From positions 124,001 through 188,000 of the forward strand of contig NZ_QCYH01000006.1 of NCBI RefSeq assembly GCF_003072125.1: DNA of 64,000 bases, written 5' to 3'. The DNA is from Pelagivirga sediminicola (GTDB lineage: Bacteria; Pseudomonadota; Alphaproteobacteria; Rhodobacterales; Rhodobacteraceae). The position numbers and the translations under genes were made by a program. Under the pieces are notes generated by a model. It did not search any database. It worked only from the letters and a program-made list of their open reading frames with translations, and was not told the origin of the DNA. Position 1 is the first letter of the stretch, and the number at the start of each line of letters is the position of its first letter. Below are positions 43,836 to 53,574 of this stretch, piece after piece.

Positions 43836-44015
43836 CTATGCCTTACGACGAGCGAAGGGCAGACCGCCTTTGATGCATCTGTTGAAGTCGTGACAAATGC
43901 GGGTAATGTCTGTGGTTCGGGCAGTTCTCGGCGCAATTCCGAGGTCAATTGGCAAGCCTTTTGCATCAAAGCGATTGATGGCAGAATGCGAGTGACGTCC
44001 AAGTATATCATGTCC
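43836..44015 (-). mobile_element. Possible IS5-like transposase fragment
   Basis: The minus strand reads GRHSHSAINRFDAKGLPIDL followed by GIAPRTARTTD. It resembles, weakly, the block TKIHAxxDAxGLPIxLxLTPGQAHD of IS5/IS427-type transposases. Only about 30 residues are alignable, and no catalytic Asp-Glu can be placed with confidence. I give it as a weak call; it lies just outside the right tRNA repeat. Confidence 0.35.
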
Positions 44016-44096
44016 GAGCGGATCGACATTGGCCGGGCGAGGCGATTCGCCTGTGCAGATGCCCCTTTCGCCCGCCATTGTCCGAACGGCTGATCC

Positions 44097-45293
44097 GTGA
44101 TCGAGCCCTGGATCGCATCCTGCCGCCTGCGGGCGGCCAGCCCGGACAGCAGGCGTTGGGATGGCGATACCGACTTTGGCGAAGGCCTGCTGATAACATC
44201 GGCCGAGGACGCCGCGAGCTATGCTGCCGCGATCAGGGCCCGGATCGAGGCCACGGGGCTTCTCCTTGATGATGTCACGGATGCAGGCCCGCTGAGGACG
44301 GCGGCGGCCTATGCGCGGCACCGCGCCGAGATCGATCAGTCCTATTGGCAAATCAATGAGACGGGCCTGCTGCTTGTGAGCGGCCTTCACCCATTTGTGC
44401 CGGACACGAACTGCGCCGAGGCAGCTTGGGACGACCTGCTTGCGCGCGGGGCGGAGCCGCTTTGGGGGGTGATCGACGGGGTCAACTGGCCGGAGGCGCC
44501 TGCGCTTTTGGAAAGCCGGACGGATGCTGTGTGCCTCTATGCCTCGCATGGCGCTGCCGCGCGGGCGGGGGCGCCATGGCTTGTCCGGCTCAGCGACAGC
44601 AGTCCGGTCACGGCCATGTTCAGATCGCGGCCGCACGAGCGGCATTCGGGCATCTTGCTCCAGAGCAAATGGATATGTACGAGTTGCGCAAGCATTTGCG
44701 CAAATTCACGATGGTCTGGACGCCCGCCGACGACAACGCGCCGATCTACTTCCGGTTTTATGACCCGCGGTCCTGCTTGATATGGTCGGCGCGCTGGGCG
44801 CGCGCAATTGGGAGAGCTTCAGCGCGCCGTACTCATCCATGGCGGCGCCGCTTTCGGCGCAATCGCTCCTGCCGCGCTATAGCAGGCTGTCGGCGCCTTG
44901 CGATCTGTTTGATCCGCCGGACAGCTATCAGGGCCGGATCACGGGCATCGCCTGCGGGCCCTGCACGCAGCAGGCTGCAACATTCAGGCTGGACGCCTCC
45001 GAATTCGACCGGTTCTCGGCGCTGCACATGGAGAAATCCAAGCGGGCGCTGGCGTTGTCGCTGCATGCGTCGATGGGCAGCTTTTACCCAAGGACAGGTT
45101 CCTGCCCGCCGCTCAGGCGGCCTCCGGTGTCGCGCATGACCACGGCTTGCGCAGCCAGAACCAGGTGCACGTGATTGCCCGCTGCCTGCTTATCCTCGGG
45201 CTGGACTTTCCCACAGGCTTCCCGGAAGCTCAGGCGATCCTTCGGGACAGGACATTGCTGCCCTGGCAGCGCAAGAACAAACTGCATGACTGA
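44097..45293 (+). pseudogene. DUF4123-domain protein (type VI secretion adaptor type), three frameshifts
   Basis: The C-terminal half is a DUF4123 domain, found in adaptor proteins that load effectors on VgrG in type VI secretion. The landmarks WGVIDGVNWPEAP, GAPWLVRLSDSSP, ELRKHLRKFTMVWTPADDNA, PIYFRFYDPR, LDMVGALGARNWESF and the C-terminal ARCLLILGLDFP are spread over three frames. The frame changes after LLQS near 44666-44671 (in AAA), after FYDPR near 44767-44772 (in GG), and after GSFYP near 45088-45093 (in CCC). Each break is repaired by one added base, giving a single protein to the TGA at 45291-45293. About the first 100 residues have no recognised domain and the start is uncertain. 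Either a decayed gene or assembly error. Confidence 0.7.
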
Positions 45294-45353
45294 TTCGTCA
45301 TGGCGACACCCCCTGTCGGCTCAAGCGCATTTCACCTGAGGAACTGACCTGGC

Positions 45354-46851
45354 ATGGCCGACATGACAATTCTGGAAGCAATGAACTGGATCCAGTCCAA
45401 CCCGAACAGCCTGGGCGATGTGTATGGCCAGCTGTACACGGTGCAGACGGGGCTGAACCAGGACCTCGATGATCCCTACCTCCAGGGGCAACGCGACTAC
45501 CTGGTCGGCGAAGTTCAGGCCGCGAAGGACGAACAGCAGCAGGAGGCCTTCGATTCGGGCGAATTCGGCGCCGCGGCCTGCGATTGCGAGCCGGGCGAGC
45601 CGTGCTGCATGCGCGCGTTCAAGGTCCATGACAGCGCGGCCCCCTCCCGCAAGATTGACTGGCGCCTTGCCGAAGGTGCCCCTGAAAAACTGTTCATGAT
45701 CACGAAGGAGGCGACGGGAGGGCGCGCATCCGCCAATGTGACGGTAGAGTATGAAGAGTGGGAAACCTGCAAACTGGGCCTCAAGGACAAGCCGCGGATC
45801 TTTGCCTACGGCTTTCATGATGACGACACCGAGTGTTTTCAGGAAAAGAGGGCCGAAAAGACCGTAACAACGCCGCTCCAGTTGCCGGTATTCAACCTGC
45901 CGTTCTTCCCGACCGAATTGCTGCAGGTGATCTGGATCATCCAGGTGATGATGCGGGCGGCGACCTTTGACGAAGATGAATTGCCCAGTATCTATTCGGC
46001 CCAGTGCTCGGATCCGCGCGGCTATCCGATCAAAATCGTACGGCAAGGGCCGGTCAATACGCCCATCTTCGCCTTCATAGACAAGATAAACAACGCGATG
46101 AAAGGGCTGGCGGATGAGTGCCGCTCCAAGCCGTTCGAGCCCAGCGTGCTGGCACCGTCAACCTTTTCCTACCAAAGCTCGTTGAAGCTGGAGTTCAGCG
46201 TCGAGGTGTTGGCGCCGACAATGGAGCTGAAGGGCAAAGGGGGCAGCCCCAATCTGGAGCTGACGCTGAACCCGTTCGGGCTGAGCTTCGGGCCCGCGGT
46301 GACGGGAACCGTCGATCTTCTTGACCTTTTCCTTTCAAGAATTCCCTACGGACCGGACATCAGGAACCGGCTTGCTCATCCGGGCGGCGTGGTAAGTGCC
46401 TCTGCGGAATGCTCATTGACGGTCAGGGGGGCCGGCCTTGCCAAGCTGGAGGTTCTGAATGGTGCCACGATCGAAATCGGCAGCGCCGAGGGGTGGGAGG
46501 CCGAATTCGGCAAGATGGACACGCGCTATGCCGGCGAGCTGAAGCTGACGGGCAGCCTCAAGGCCTGCGCGCGGCTGGATCTGCGCACCTGGTTCTTCGA
46601 TGCCAGCGCTTCTGCGGGTGCGGAGGTCAGCACGGGATGGCAGTTCGGCGGGCGGGCGAACGACAGGGCCGACGGGACCGTGAAATGGGAAGAAATTTAT
46701 CACTTTCAGGGCATCTTGCTGAAGGCCTACGCGAGCGTCGCTGCCGGGACCGATACCGGCCGGGGAAAAGATCGGCGCGTATCGGGTCATGTTCTGCCAG
46801 CAGCCGGGCGGCGAGATGAAAGTCTGCCACCAGATGGACATCCCTTACTGA
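45354..46851 (+). pseudogene. Unknown protein beside the DUF4123 gene (candidate T6SS cargo), frameshifted near its end
   Basis: I do not recognise the family. It begins MADMTILEAMNWIQSNPNSL after a GAGGAAC ribosome site, has a Cys cluster CDCEPGEPCC (about residues 75-84), a middle hydrophobic LFLSRIPYGPD stretch, and a beta-rich C-terminal half (KLEFSVEVLAPTMELKGKG, then GRANDRADGTVKWEEIYHF). The frame open to about 46760 runs on over the antisense ABC gene. A shift near 46762-46766 (in CCGGGGA) restores GEKIGAYRVMFCQQPGGEMK and a TGA at 46849-46851, which I take as the true end at about 500 residues. DUF4123 genes usually sit next to an effector gene, so cargo is a reasonable inference. 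No toxin motif is visible. Confidence 0.6.
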
Positions 46852-46904
46852 CGCGTTTCCAACCTGGCGGCGCGGCTCGATGCGCCCCCGATGCGCGCAG
46901 ATGT

Positions 46905-46938
46905 AACAAGGCCCCGCCATTTCCGGCGGGGCCTTGTT
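46905..46938. terminator. Strong bidirectional hairpin terminator
   Basis: A perfect 14-base inverted repeat (AACAAGGCCCCGCC / GGCGGGGCCTTGTT) with a 6-base loop. It lies between the converging ends of the 45354 gene and the amino-acid ABC operon, and so can serve both. The poly-T is short but the stem is very stable. Confidence 0.85.
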
Positions 46939-46969
46939 CGTCAGCGCCAGCAGGTGCGCGCGGCATGTC

Positions 46970-47746
46970 TCAGTGCGTCAGCACCCGCGCAAGGAAGCTC
47001 TGCGTGCGTTCGTTCTGGGGGTTGTCGAATACCGCCTCGGGCTTGCCCTGCTCGACGATCTCACCCTTGTGGATATAGATCACCCGGTCCGCGACCTCGC
47101 GCGCAAAGGTCATCTCATGCGTGACGATCACCATCGTCATGCCCTCGCGGGCCAGTTCGCGCATGGCGTCCAGCACCTCGCCGATCATCTCGGGATCCAG
47201 CGCCGATGTCGGCTCGTCGAACAGCATCAGGCGCGGCTCCATCGCCAGCGCGCGGGCCAGCGCGACGCGCTGCTGTTGCCCGCCCGATAGCTGCGTGGGG
47301 TGCTTTTCGGCCTGATCGGAGATGCCGACCCGCTCCAGCAGGCGGCGGGCGGTCTGTTGCGCCTCGTCCCGGCTGGCGCCGCGCACCTTCATCGGGGCCA
47401 GCGTGACGTTGTCCAGCACCGTCATGTGCGGGAACAGGTTGAACTGCTGGAACACCATCCCGACCTCGGTGCGGATCTGCTGCAGCGCCTTGGACGCCTT
47501 GCCGTTGGGCAGCAGCTCCTTGCCGTCCACATCAAGATGGCCGGACTGGAACTCCTCCAGCCCGTTGATGCAGCGGATCAGCGTCGATTTGCCCGATCCG
47601 CTGGCGCCGATGATCACCACCACCTCGCCGGGGGTGACGGCCAGATCGACATCCTTCAGCACGTGCAGGGTGCCGAAATGCTTGTTCAGCTTCTCCATCC
47701 TGACGATGGGCTTGGCGCCGTCTTTTTGCATGTTGTCGCCCTTCAT
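46970..47746 (-). CDS. Polar amino-acid ABC transporter ATP-binding protein (GlnQ type)
   Basis: 258 residues. Walker [12 protein letters not shown] near residue 45, Q-loop [17 protein letters not shown], signature [15 protein letters not shown], Walker [15 protein letters not shown], and switch [15 protein letters not shown]: the classic GlnQ/HisP wording. The ATG at 47746 overlaps the permease stop (ATGA). It energises uptake of a polar amino acid. Last gene of a three-gene operon. Confidence 0.94.
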   Translation of the reverse strand: MKGDNMQKDGAKPIVRMEKLNKHFGTLHVLKDVDLAVTPGEVVVIIGASGSGKSTLIRCINGLEEFQSGHLDVDGKELLPNGKASKALQQIRTEVGMVFQQFNLFPHMTVLDNVTLAPMKVRGASRDEAQQTARRLLERVGISDQAEKHPTQLSGGQQQRVALARALAMEPRLMLFDEPTSALDPEMIGEVLDAMRELAREGMTMVIVTHEMTFAREVADRVIYIHKGEIVEQGKPEAVFDNPQNERTQSFLARVLTH

Positions 47747-48414
47747 TGTCCGACCAGCCCCTTGCGTTCCAGAAGGCGCAGGCACACCGACAATGTCAGC
47801 GTGATCGCCAGATACATGATGGCCACCATCATGTAGACCTCAAGCGCGTTGAACGTGGTCGCGATATATATCTGGCCCTGACGGACCAGCTCGCCCACGC
47901 CGATGACGGCAAAAAGCGATGTATCCTTGATGCTGATGATCGCCTGGTTTCCCAGCGCCGGGATCATGCGGCGAAAGCCCTGCGGCCAGATGATGTAACG
48001 AAATGTCTGGATGCGCGACAGGCCCAGCGACACGCCCGCCTCGCGCTGGCCGCGCTCGATGGACTGCACGCCGCCGCGCACGACCTCCGAGATATAGGCG
48101 CCGGAGTTGACGGCGATGGCGGCGATGCCCGCGGTCAGCGCGTCGATCGGGCCGCCCAGAAGCTGGGGCAGGCCGTAGAAGATGAACAGCACCTGAACCA
48201 GAACCGGGGTGCCGCGGAACACCTCGATATAGGCGATGGCGGGCCAACGCAGCCACGCTGTGGGGCTGATCCGCATGAGGCCGAAAATGATGCCGATGAT
48301 GAACCCGATCGCCAGACCCCCGAACGAGATCATCAGCGTATAAGGCACGCCCTTGAGCAGATAGGGAATCGAGTCGATCGCCGCCTGCCAGTCAAATTGA
48401 AAGGATGAATTCAC
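47743..48414 (-). CDS. Polar amino-acid ABC transporter permease (HisM/GlnP type)
   Basis: 223 residues. [20 protein letters not shown] at the start, then the family's [20 protein letters not shown] and [20 protein letters not shown]. The EAA-like loop is [20 protein letters not shown]. Only one permease gene is present, so it likely works as a homodimer. It overlaps the ATPase gene downstream; 135 bases separate it from the binding-protein gene. Confidence 0.93.
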   Translation of the reverse strand: MNSSFQFDWQAAIDSIPYLLKGVPYTLMISFGGLAIGFIIGIIFGLMRISPTAWLRWPAIAYIEVFRGTPVLVQVLFIFYGLPQLLGGPIDALTAGIAAIAVNSGAYISEVVRGGVQSIERGQREAGVSLGLSRIQTFRYIIWPQGFRRMIPALGNQAIISIKDTSLFAVIGVGELVRQGQIYIATTFNALEVYMMVAIMYLAITLTLSVCLRLLERKGLVGQ

Positions 48415-48549
48415 TAATCGGGCTCCGCTGCGGTGATATCCGTTGACGTGAAAACCTCCCCGAAGATGCGTCCCCGGAGAGGCTGGGCCGCGCGGTCACG
48501 CAGCCGGGTCATCATGCATGACGCATGGCGCATGGCGCAAGCGCGAGGA

Positions 48550-49308
48550 TTACTCTTCGCTCTTGCCGAACCACTTGGCGTGGATCTCGTCATAGGTGCC
48601 GTCCTCGCGCATGGCGGCCAGCGCCTCATTCACCGCGGCGACACGCTCGCTGCCCTTGGGGAACGCGATGCCATACTGCTGACCTTCATAAAGCGGGCCG
48701 ACAACCTTGACCCGGCCTTCGCCCTTGGTCTGCGAGAAGTAGCCGACATTGGGCGCGTCATAGAACACCGCGTCGACGCTGCCGCCGACCAGCGCCATGT
48801 ACATGTCCGCCGAGCCCGGATAGGGCGTAATCGTCGCCTCGTCACCGAATTTTTCGGTCAGGTAGTCATAGCTGGTCGAGCCGATCTTGCTGCCGATCTT
48901 CATGCCCTTGAGATCGTCGATTTCCTTGACGCCCTCCTGATCCATGCTGACCAGCATCTGCAGACCGCTGTCGTAATAGGGGTCGGAGAAATCCACGATG
49001 CCCTTGCGCTCTTCGGTGATGGTGATGCCTGCGATCGCGATATCCACGTTGCCGGTCTGCAGCGCGGGGATGATCCCGTTGAAGTCCATCGTGTTGATGT
49101 TCGGCGTGAACCCGGCGCGCTCGCCGATTTCGCGGATGATGTCCATGTCGAAGCCGGTCATCTCGCCGGTTTCCTGATCCATCATCTCGAACGGCACAAA
49201 GCTGGGGTCGGTGGCGACGCGCACGTCGTCCGCCTGCGCCATCGCGCCCATCGTCATGCCGATGCCGGCCGCACTGGCCAGCGCAATCTTCCTGAAGTCG
49301 AATTTCAT
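48550..49308 (-). CDS. Periplasmic amino-acid-binding protein (GlnH type, SBP family 3)
   Basis: 252 residues with a signal peptide ([20 protein letters not shown], cleavage near AMAQAD). The mature domain begins [29 protein letters not shown] and [18 protein letters not shown] are family hallmarks, and the Asp in [20 protein letters not shown] is in the second lobe. Its wording is closest to glutamine or polar amino-acid binders. It is the first gene of the operon; the gap downstream of it likely lowers permease expression relative to it. Confidence 0.93.
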   Translation of the reverse strand: MKFDFRKIALASAAGIGMTMGAMAQADDVRVATDPSFVPFEMMDQETGEMTGFDMDIIREIGERAGFTPNINTMDFNGIIPALQTGNVDIAIAGITITEERKGIVDFSDPYYDSGLQMLVSMDQEGVKEIDDLKGMKIGSKIGSTSYDYLTEKFGDEATITPYPGSADMYMALVGGSVDAVFYDAPNVGYFSQTKGEGRVKVVGPLYEGQQYGIAFPKGSERVAAVNEALAAMREDGTYDEIHAKWFGKSEE

Positions 49309-49659
49309 GGTTTTCTCCCTTTGTTTCGCTTGTCGCGAGATCGTTCACTTAGACGGCACGGACCATGACGAAGCGTCATCACAGCGTCAACCCGAAAGCC
49401 CGCCGGATGCCGCGTCGATACGTGCGGCGCGGGACGGGCAGCCCGTCAACTGCGCAAATAAGGCTGGGTTCCGGAGGCGCGGCGCGGCTTACGATTGCCG
49501 CACTGAACGGGCGCCGCTGCGCGCTCGATTGCCATTATATTGCGTGAAAAGGGGGCGTCGGCGACAGGATCGCAAAGGTCAGCGCCGCCATGCTGGCCGC
49601 GCATCCACCGGACGGTTGCGTCAAGTGACGGCCCGAACCACGTGGTCCGGGCGCGCCGC
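49309..49659. other. 351-base gap, promoter region of the amino-acid ABC operon
   Basis: No supported gene. It holds the upstream region of the binding-protein gene and, at its far end, the downstream side of the polysaccharide-export gene. An in-frame stretch on either strand has no recognisable protein. I cannot assign boxes. Confidence 0.6.
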
Positions 49660-50814
49660 TTAATAATTCTGGACCGAGCTTGCCACCCCGAAGGCGGAGC
49701 CGACAAGGCTGAGGATCGTGCGCACCGATGTCACGGTCGATTCGGTGGCCATGACGGTATCTTCGGGCTGAATCTGGAACTTGCGGGCGGCAAAGAGGCC
49801 ATCGGCGCTGCTGACGTCAAAAGCAAAGACGACCTGAGGCTTGCTGGGGCCGGTCCCGTCGCTGCGCAGCGCCGAGGCGGGGTAGTCGCGCAGCACCAGA
49901 ACACCCTTGGGATTGGCCCGGTTTTCGGACAGACCGCCGAGGATCGACAGCGCTTCCAGTGCGGTGATCTTCTCCTGCTCGAAGCGGATCAATTCCTCGC
50001 TGCCCGTGGCGCCGAACGCGGTGAAATAGCGCTTGTCCTCCAGCACCATCACGCTGTCGCCGCCGCGCAGGGTGATGTTATGCGCGCCGCTGTCGAACAG
50101 ACGGTCGGCGCGGATCCGGTAGGTGGCGTTGCCGCGCTGCAACTGCACCTGCGGGTTGCGCAAGGTGGGCGCGATGCCGCCGCCCTGGGCAATCAGGCTG
50201 AGGATCTTGTAGTTGCGATCTGGCAGGGGAAAACTGCCCGGCTGGGCCACGCCCGACACAAGGTTGACCGAATTGTTCTGTCCGGGCTGCAATTCCAGCT
50301 GCACCTGAGCCGACGGCACGATCGAGGCCAGCCGGTTCTGCACCTCGCGCCGGGCCTGCGCGGGGGTCTGGCCGTTCACCACGACCTCCTCCAGATACGG
50401 CACGAAAATGGTTCCCGAAGGCGATACCGTCAGCCCCTGCATCGTCACCGACTTGCCGTCAGCCTGCGTCAGCAGCGAGTTTTCCTGATTGTCCCAGATC
50501 GCCAGATCCACCTTGTCGCCGGCCCGGATGATCGCGCTTTGCGGCCCGTTCGACGCCTGCGGCCAATGAAATGCCTCGCTGGTGCCGGTTTCGGGCCAGG
50601 TGGAGATCGCGGGCACATTGGCGCGGCTGACGCGTATCACCTGATAGGTCGGCGACTGGGCGTTTTCCTCTTTCACGATCTCATTCGTCAGGGCGGCGCC
50701 CCGCGGCAGGCTGCAGGCCGGAATAGCCACCAACGCCAGTCCAAGGACGGCGTGACGCAGGATGCTGCGGGCGGATATGGTGATAGGGTCCACGTGTCTT
50801 GTTCCTGCGCTCAT
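49660..50814 (-). CDS. Outer-membrane polysaccharide export lipoprotein (Wza/KpsD type)
   Basis: 384 residues. A signal sequence with lipobox (VAIPAC, Cys about residue 34) predicts a lipoprotein. The Poly_export region IIRAGDKVDLAIWDNQENSL, then SPSGTIFVPYLEEVVVNGQT, is followed by SLBB-like blocks NSVNLVSGVAQPGSFPLPDR and HNITLRGGDSVMVLEDKRYF. It forms the outer-membrane channel for capsule or exopolysaccharide. The ATG at 50814 matches the signal peptide; a longer upstream extension does not. Divergent from gpsA. Confidence 0.92.
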   Translation of the reverse strand: MSAGTRHVDPITISARSILRHAVLGLALVAIPACSLPRGAALTNEIVKEENAQSPTYQVIRVSRANVPAISTWPETGTSEAFHWPQASNGPQSAIIRAGDKVDLAIWDNQENSLLTQADGKSVTMQGLTVSPSGTIFVPYLEEVVVNGQTPAQARREVQNRLASIVPSAQVQLELQPGQNNSVNLVSGVAQPGSFPLPDRNYKILSLIAQGGGIAPTLRNPQVQLQRGNATYRIRADRLFDSGAHNITLRGGDSVMVLEDKRYFTAFGATGSEELIRFEQEKITALEALSILGGLSENRANPKGVLVLRDYPASALRSDGTGPSKPQVVFAFDVSSADGLFAARKFQIQPEDTVMATESTVTSVRTILSLVGSAFGVASSVQNY

Positions 50815-51060
50815 GCCCGGCGCCCCCCGCGCCGACGCCCACACATCTACAAGCTGCCCGGCGTCGCCGACAACCCGAAAACCGGCCGCACCACCAAGGA
50901 TCGCAGGCGCAGTTGCACTGGCTACAACGGGTTGTGGCCGCCGGGAACATCCAGAGCGCCCGCTTGGCCTTTGATCCGGCGTGATAATTGGATGGCGACG
51001 GGTGCTGGTGCGCGTTAGCATGGGTCCTGTTCGGGCAGCAGGATACAGGCGGAAAACAGC

Positions 51061-52041
51061 ATGACGAATGATACGGTTGTCGTTGTCGGCGGCGGAGCCT
51101 GGGGGACGGCGCTGGCGTGCGTTGCCGCAAGGGCCGGGCGCCGCGCGACGGTGCTGTGCCGCGATTCTGCCGTGGCGGATGCGCTGAGCGCGCGCGCGGA
51201 GAACCCGCGCTACCTGCCCGGCATCACGCTGGCCGACGACATCGGCGCCACGACCGACCCCGCGGTGCTGGGCGCGGCGGATATCGTCATCCTTGCGATC
51301 CCTGCGCAAAGGCTGCGCGCCGCGCTGCCGGGTCTTGCGCCGCAGATCGCGCCGGGCGCGCGCCTGATCAACACCGCCAAGGGGATCGAGCTGGGCACGG
51401 GATGCGCGCTGAGCCGCGTGATCGCCGAGATCTGTCCCGATCATGCCCAGGCGATCCTGTCGGGGCCCAGCTTTGCCACCGATGTGGCGCGCGGCAAACC
51501 CACTGCCGTGACGCTTGCGGCGCGTGGTGAGGCGTCGGCGCTGGATCTGTGCCGCGCGCTGAGCTCGGACAGCTTTCGCGCCTATGCCAGCGCGGACATG
51601 GCCGGGGTCGAAACCGGCGGCGCGCTCAAGAACGTCTATGCGATCGCCGCCGGTGTGGTCATCGGCCTCGGCTTCGGCGAAAGCGCCAAGGCGGCGCTGA
51701 TCACGCGTGCCTTTGTCGAATTGCGCCGCCTTGGCGCCGCGATGGGCGGCCAGCCCGAGACCTATCTGGGCCTGTCCGGCTTTGGCGATCTGATGCTCAG
51801 CTGCTCGTCCGCGCAATCGCGCAATTTCGGCTATGGCATGGCGCTGGGCCAGGGCGAGGACGTGACCGGCCGGCCCCTGGCCGAGGGGGTGGCGACCGTG
51901 CGCATCGCCAGCCGCATCGCCGATGAAAGCAGCCTCAGCGCCCCGATCCTGCAAGCCACAAAGCGCCTGATCGAAGGCGAGATCGCCCCCAAAGACGCGG
52001 TCGAGGCGCTGCTTTCGCGCCCGATCAAGGAAGAATTCTGA
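51061..52041 (+). CDS. gpsA: NAD(P)-dependent glycerol-3-phosphate dehydrogenase
   Basis: 326 residues, family length. Cofactor loop VVVVGGGAWGTALACVAARA, substrate region LINTAKGIELGTGCALSRVI (active Lys), VLSGPSFATDVARGKPTAV, and GVETGGALKNVYAIAAGVVI with the catalytic Lys, plus NFGYGMALGQGEDV. It makes sn-glycerol-3-phosphate for lipids. Its setting among surface-polysaccharide genes (export lipoprotein divergent, sugar transferase convergent 3 bases away) could mean supply of glycerol-phosphate to a polymer; equally it may be the housekeeping copy placed there by chance. Confidence 0.95.
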   Translation: MTNDTVVVVGGGAWGTALACVAARAGRRATVLCRDSAVADALSARAENPRYLPGITLADDIGATTDPAVLGAADIVILAIPAQRLRAALPGLAPQIAPGARLINTAKGIELGTGCALSRVIAEICPDHAQAILSGPSFATDVARGKPTAVTLAARGEASALDLCRALSSDSFRAYASADMAGVETGGALKNVYAIAAGVVIGLGFGESAKAALITRAFVELRRLGAAMGGQPETYLGLSGFGDLMLSCSSAQSRNFGYGMALGQGEDVTGRPLAEGVATVRIASRIADESSLSAPILQATKRLIEGEIAPKDAVEALLSRPIKEEF

Positions 52042-52044
52042 GCC

Positions 52045-52650
52045 TCAGCGCAGGCGCCGGAACACCGTTTTCAGCGTGATCTCCCAATCATAGCAAAACG
52101 AGCGGTTGCGCTGATAGATCATGTCGATCCGCGCCTTGCGCGGCACGCAGCGGGCCGAATAGACGCGGTCGGTCTCGGCCGCATCGCGGCAGGACGCCAG
52201 CAGATATTCCTCGTGCTCGTGGAAATAAAGTGTGGCAAGCCCGGTGATGCCGGGCCGGGATTTCAGCACTTCGGCATAGATTTCGGGAAACCGCTCGACA
52301 TAAAGGCGCAAGGGCGGGCGCGGGCCGACAAGGCTGATGTCGCCCTTCAGCACGTTCAGGATTTGCGGCAACTCGTCCAGCCGCTTGGCGCGCAGCATCG
52401 CGCCGGTGCGTGTCAGGCGCCCGTGCTTGTCGCCGCCCGACACGCCGATGTCATCTGCTGCGGGGCGCATGGTGCGGAACTTGATCAGGCCAAAGGACTG
52501 TGTGGGCGTTTTCATCCGCTCGGCCACGTAGAAAACCGGCCGCCCGTCGCGCACGAGGATCAGCACGGCGACCCAGATCATCACCGGTAGCAGAACGGTG
52601 CCCAGCACGATGGCCGAGATGATGTCGAAAAACCGCTTGAACGGCGTCAT
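52045..52650 (-). CDS. Undecaprenyl-phosphate sugar phosphotransferase (initiating glycosyltransferase)
   Basis: 201 residues: only the catalytic domain of the WbaP/ExoY family (small monotopic phosphoglycosyl transferases). The N-terminal FFDIISAIVLGTVLLPVMIW membrane re-entrant segment is followed by LIKFRTMR, then LRAKRLDELPQILNVLKGDI and SLVGPRPPL: the hallmark blocks with catalytic Asp-Glu in LDELPQ. It transfers the first sugar phosphate of the repeat unit to the lipid carrier. ATGA overlap with the epimerase gene upstream. Confidence 0.95.
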   Translation of the reverse strand: MTPFKRFFDIISAIVLGTVLLPVMIWVAVLILVRDGRPVFYVAERMKTPTQSFGLIKFRTMRPAADDIGVSGGDKHGRLTRTGAMLRAKRLDELPQILNVLKGDISLVGPRPPLRLYVERFPEIYAEVLKSRPGITGLATLYFHEHEEYLLASCRDAAETDRVYSARCVPRKARIDMIYQRNRSFCYDWEITLKTVFRRLR

Positions 52651-53504
52651 GCCGTGTCCCTGACCCGGCGCAATTCATCCAGCATCGGGCCCGCCTCCGA
52701 CGCGGTATCGGCAAAGCTGTGCAGCGCCGCCAGCGCGCTGCAATCCAGCGTGATGTTCTGGACCGCATCCGGCGGCGCCGGGCGCATGACATAGGGCGTG
52801 CCGCCGACCTCCAGAAGCGTCTGCATGGCGACGGGCGCGGGCGCGCCGACATTCAGCGTCTCCGGCAGGGCCGCGCCCTTTTTCAGCAATGTCTCAAGCA
52901 CCTGCGCGAGGGTGACAGGGCCGATATAGCTGCGCAGCGGCCCGTGCCCGTCGGTAAACTGATCAAGGTGAACGGGGTGATCCTCGCGTGCCTTGCAGGC
53001 GTTCAACATAAGCGCGTCCGCGCCCAGCACATTGCCGATCCGAAGCGCGCAAACGGGCGGCGCGCCCTCCGTGTCGTGCGCTGCGCGCTCGGCTGCCAGC
53101 TTGGCCTTGGCATAGGGGCTGGCGGGGTCGGGGGTGTCCTCCTCGGTATAGGGGCGATCCTTGCCGGTGCCATAGACGGCCGAGCTTGAGGCCAGCAGCA
53201 CATGTTCCGCGCCCATTTGCGCGGCTGCCTCCATCGCGGCCCCGGCGATCACGGCGTTCTGGTCCAGATCGGCGTCCTCGGCGGGGGTCACGCCGGCCAG
53301 CACCAGGAGGCGGTCGAAATCGCCCGCGGCGGCCAGCGCAGCGGCGCCGTCCGAGGCGCACCATTCGATATCACCGCCCGCGCCGCGCGCCTGCCACGTC
53401 AGCGCCATGCCGCGCGGCGGCGCCGCGTCCCAGTAGTGGCGCAGCATCCGGCCCACGCGGCCCGTGCCGCCGAGGATCAGCACTTTCAGATCGTCTTGTG
53501 CCAT
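52647..53504 (-). CDS. NAD-dependent epimerase/dehydratase family protein
   Basis: 285 residues, extended SDR. N-terminal Rossmann motif VLILGGTGRVGRMLRHYW, a VLLASSSAVYGTGKDRPYTE segment with the active Ser, and the Tyr-x3-Lys as SPYAKAKLAAERAAH. It is somewhat shorter than nucleotide-sugar epimerases and the C-terminus is reduced. It probably modifies a nucleotide sugar for the polymer whose initiating transferase gene it overlaps; substrate unknown. Start ATG 53504. Confidence 0.88.
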   Translation of the reverse strand: MAQDDLKVLILGGTGRVGRMLRHYWDAAPPRGMALTWQARGAGGDIEWCASDGAAALAAAGDFDRLLVLAGVTPAEDADLDQNAVIAGAAMEAAAQMGAEHVLLASSSAVYGTGKDRPYTEEDTPDPASPYAKAKLAAERAAHDTEGAPPVCALRIGNVLGADALMLNACKAREDHPVHLDQFTDGHGPLRSYIGPVTLAQVLETLLKKGAALPETLNVGAPAPVAMQTLLEVGGTPYVMRPAPPDAVQNITLDCSALAALHSFADTASEAGPMLDELRRVRDTA

Positions 53505-53574
53505 GGGCCATGCCTTTCGGGGTTGCGCCTGCGGCGGGCACGGCAAAAGCCGGTCCCGCCGCAATGGCGCAGGT

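Noticed and set aside
49660..51954. Long N-terminal extension of the polysaccharide-export protein
   Set aside because: The frame stays open through antisense gpsA sequence, but the lipoprotein signal starts at ATG 50814; the extension has no domain.
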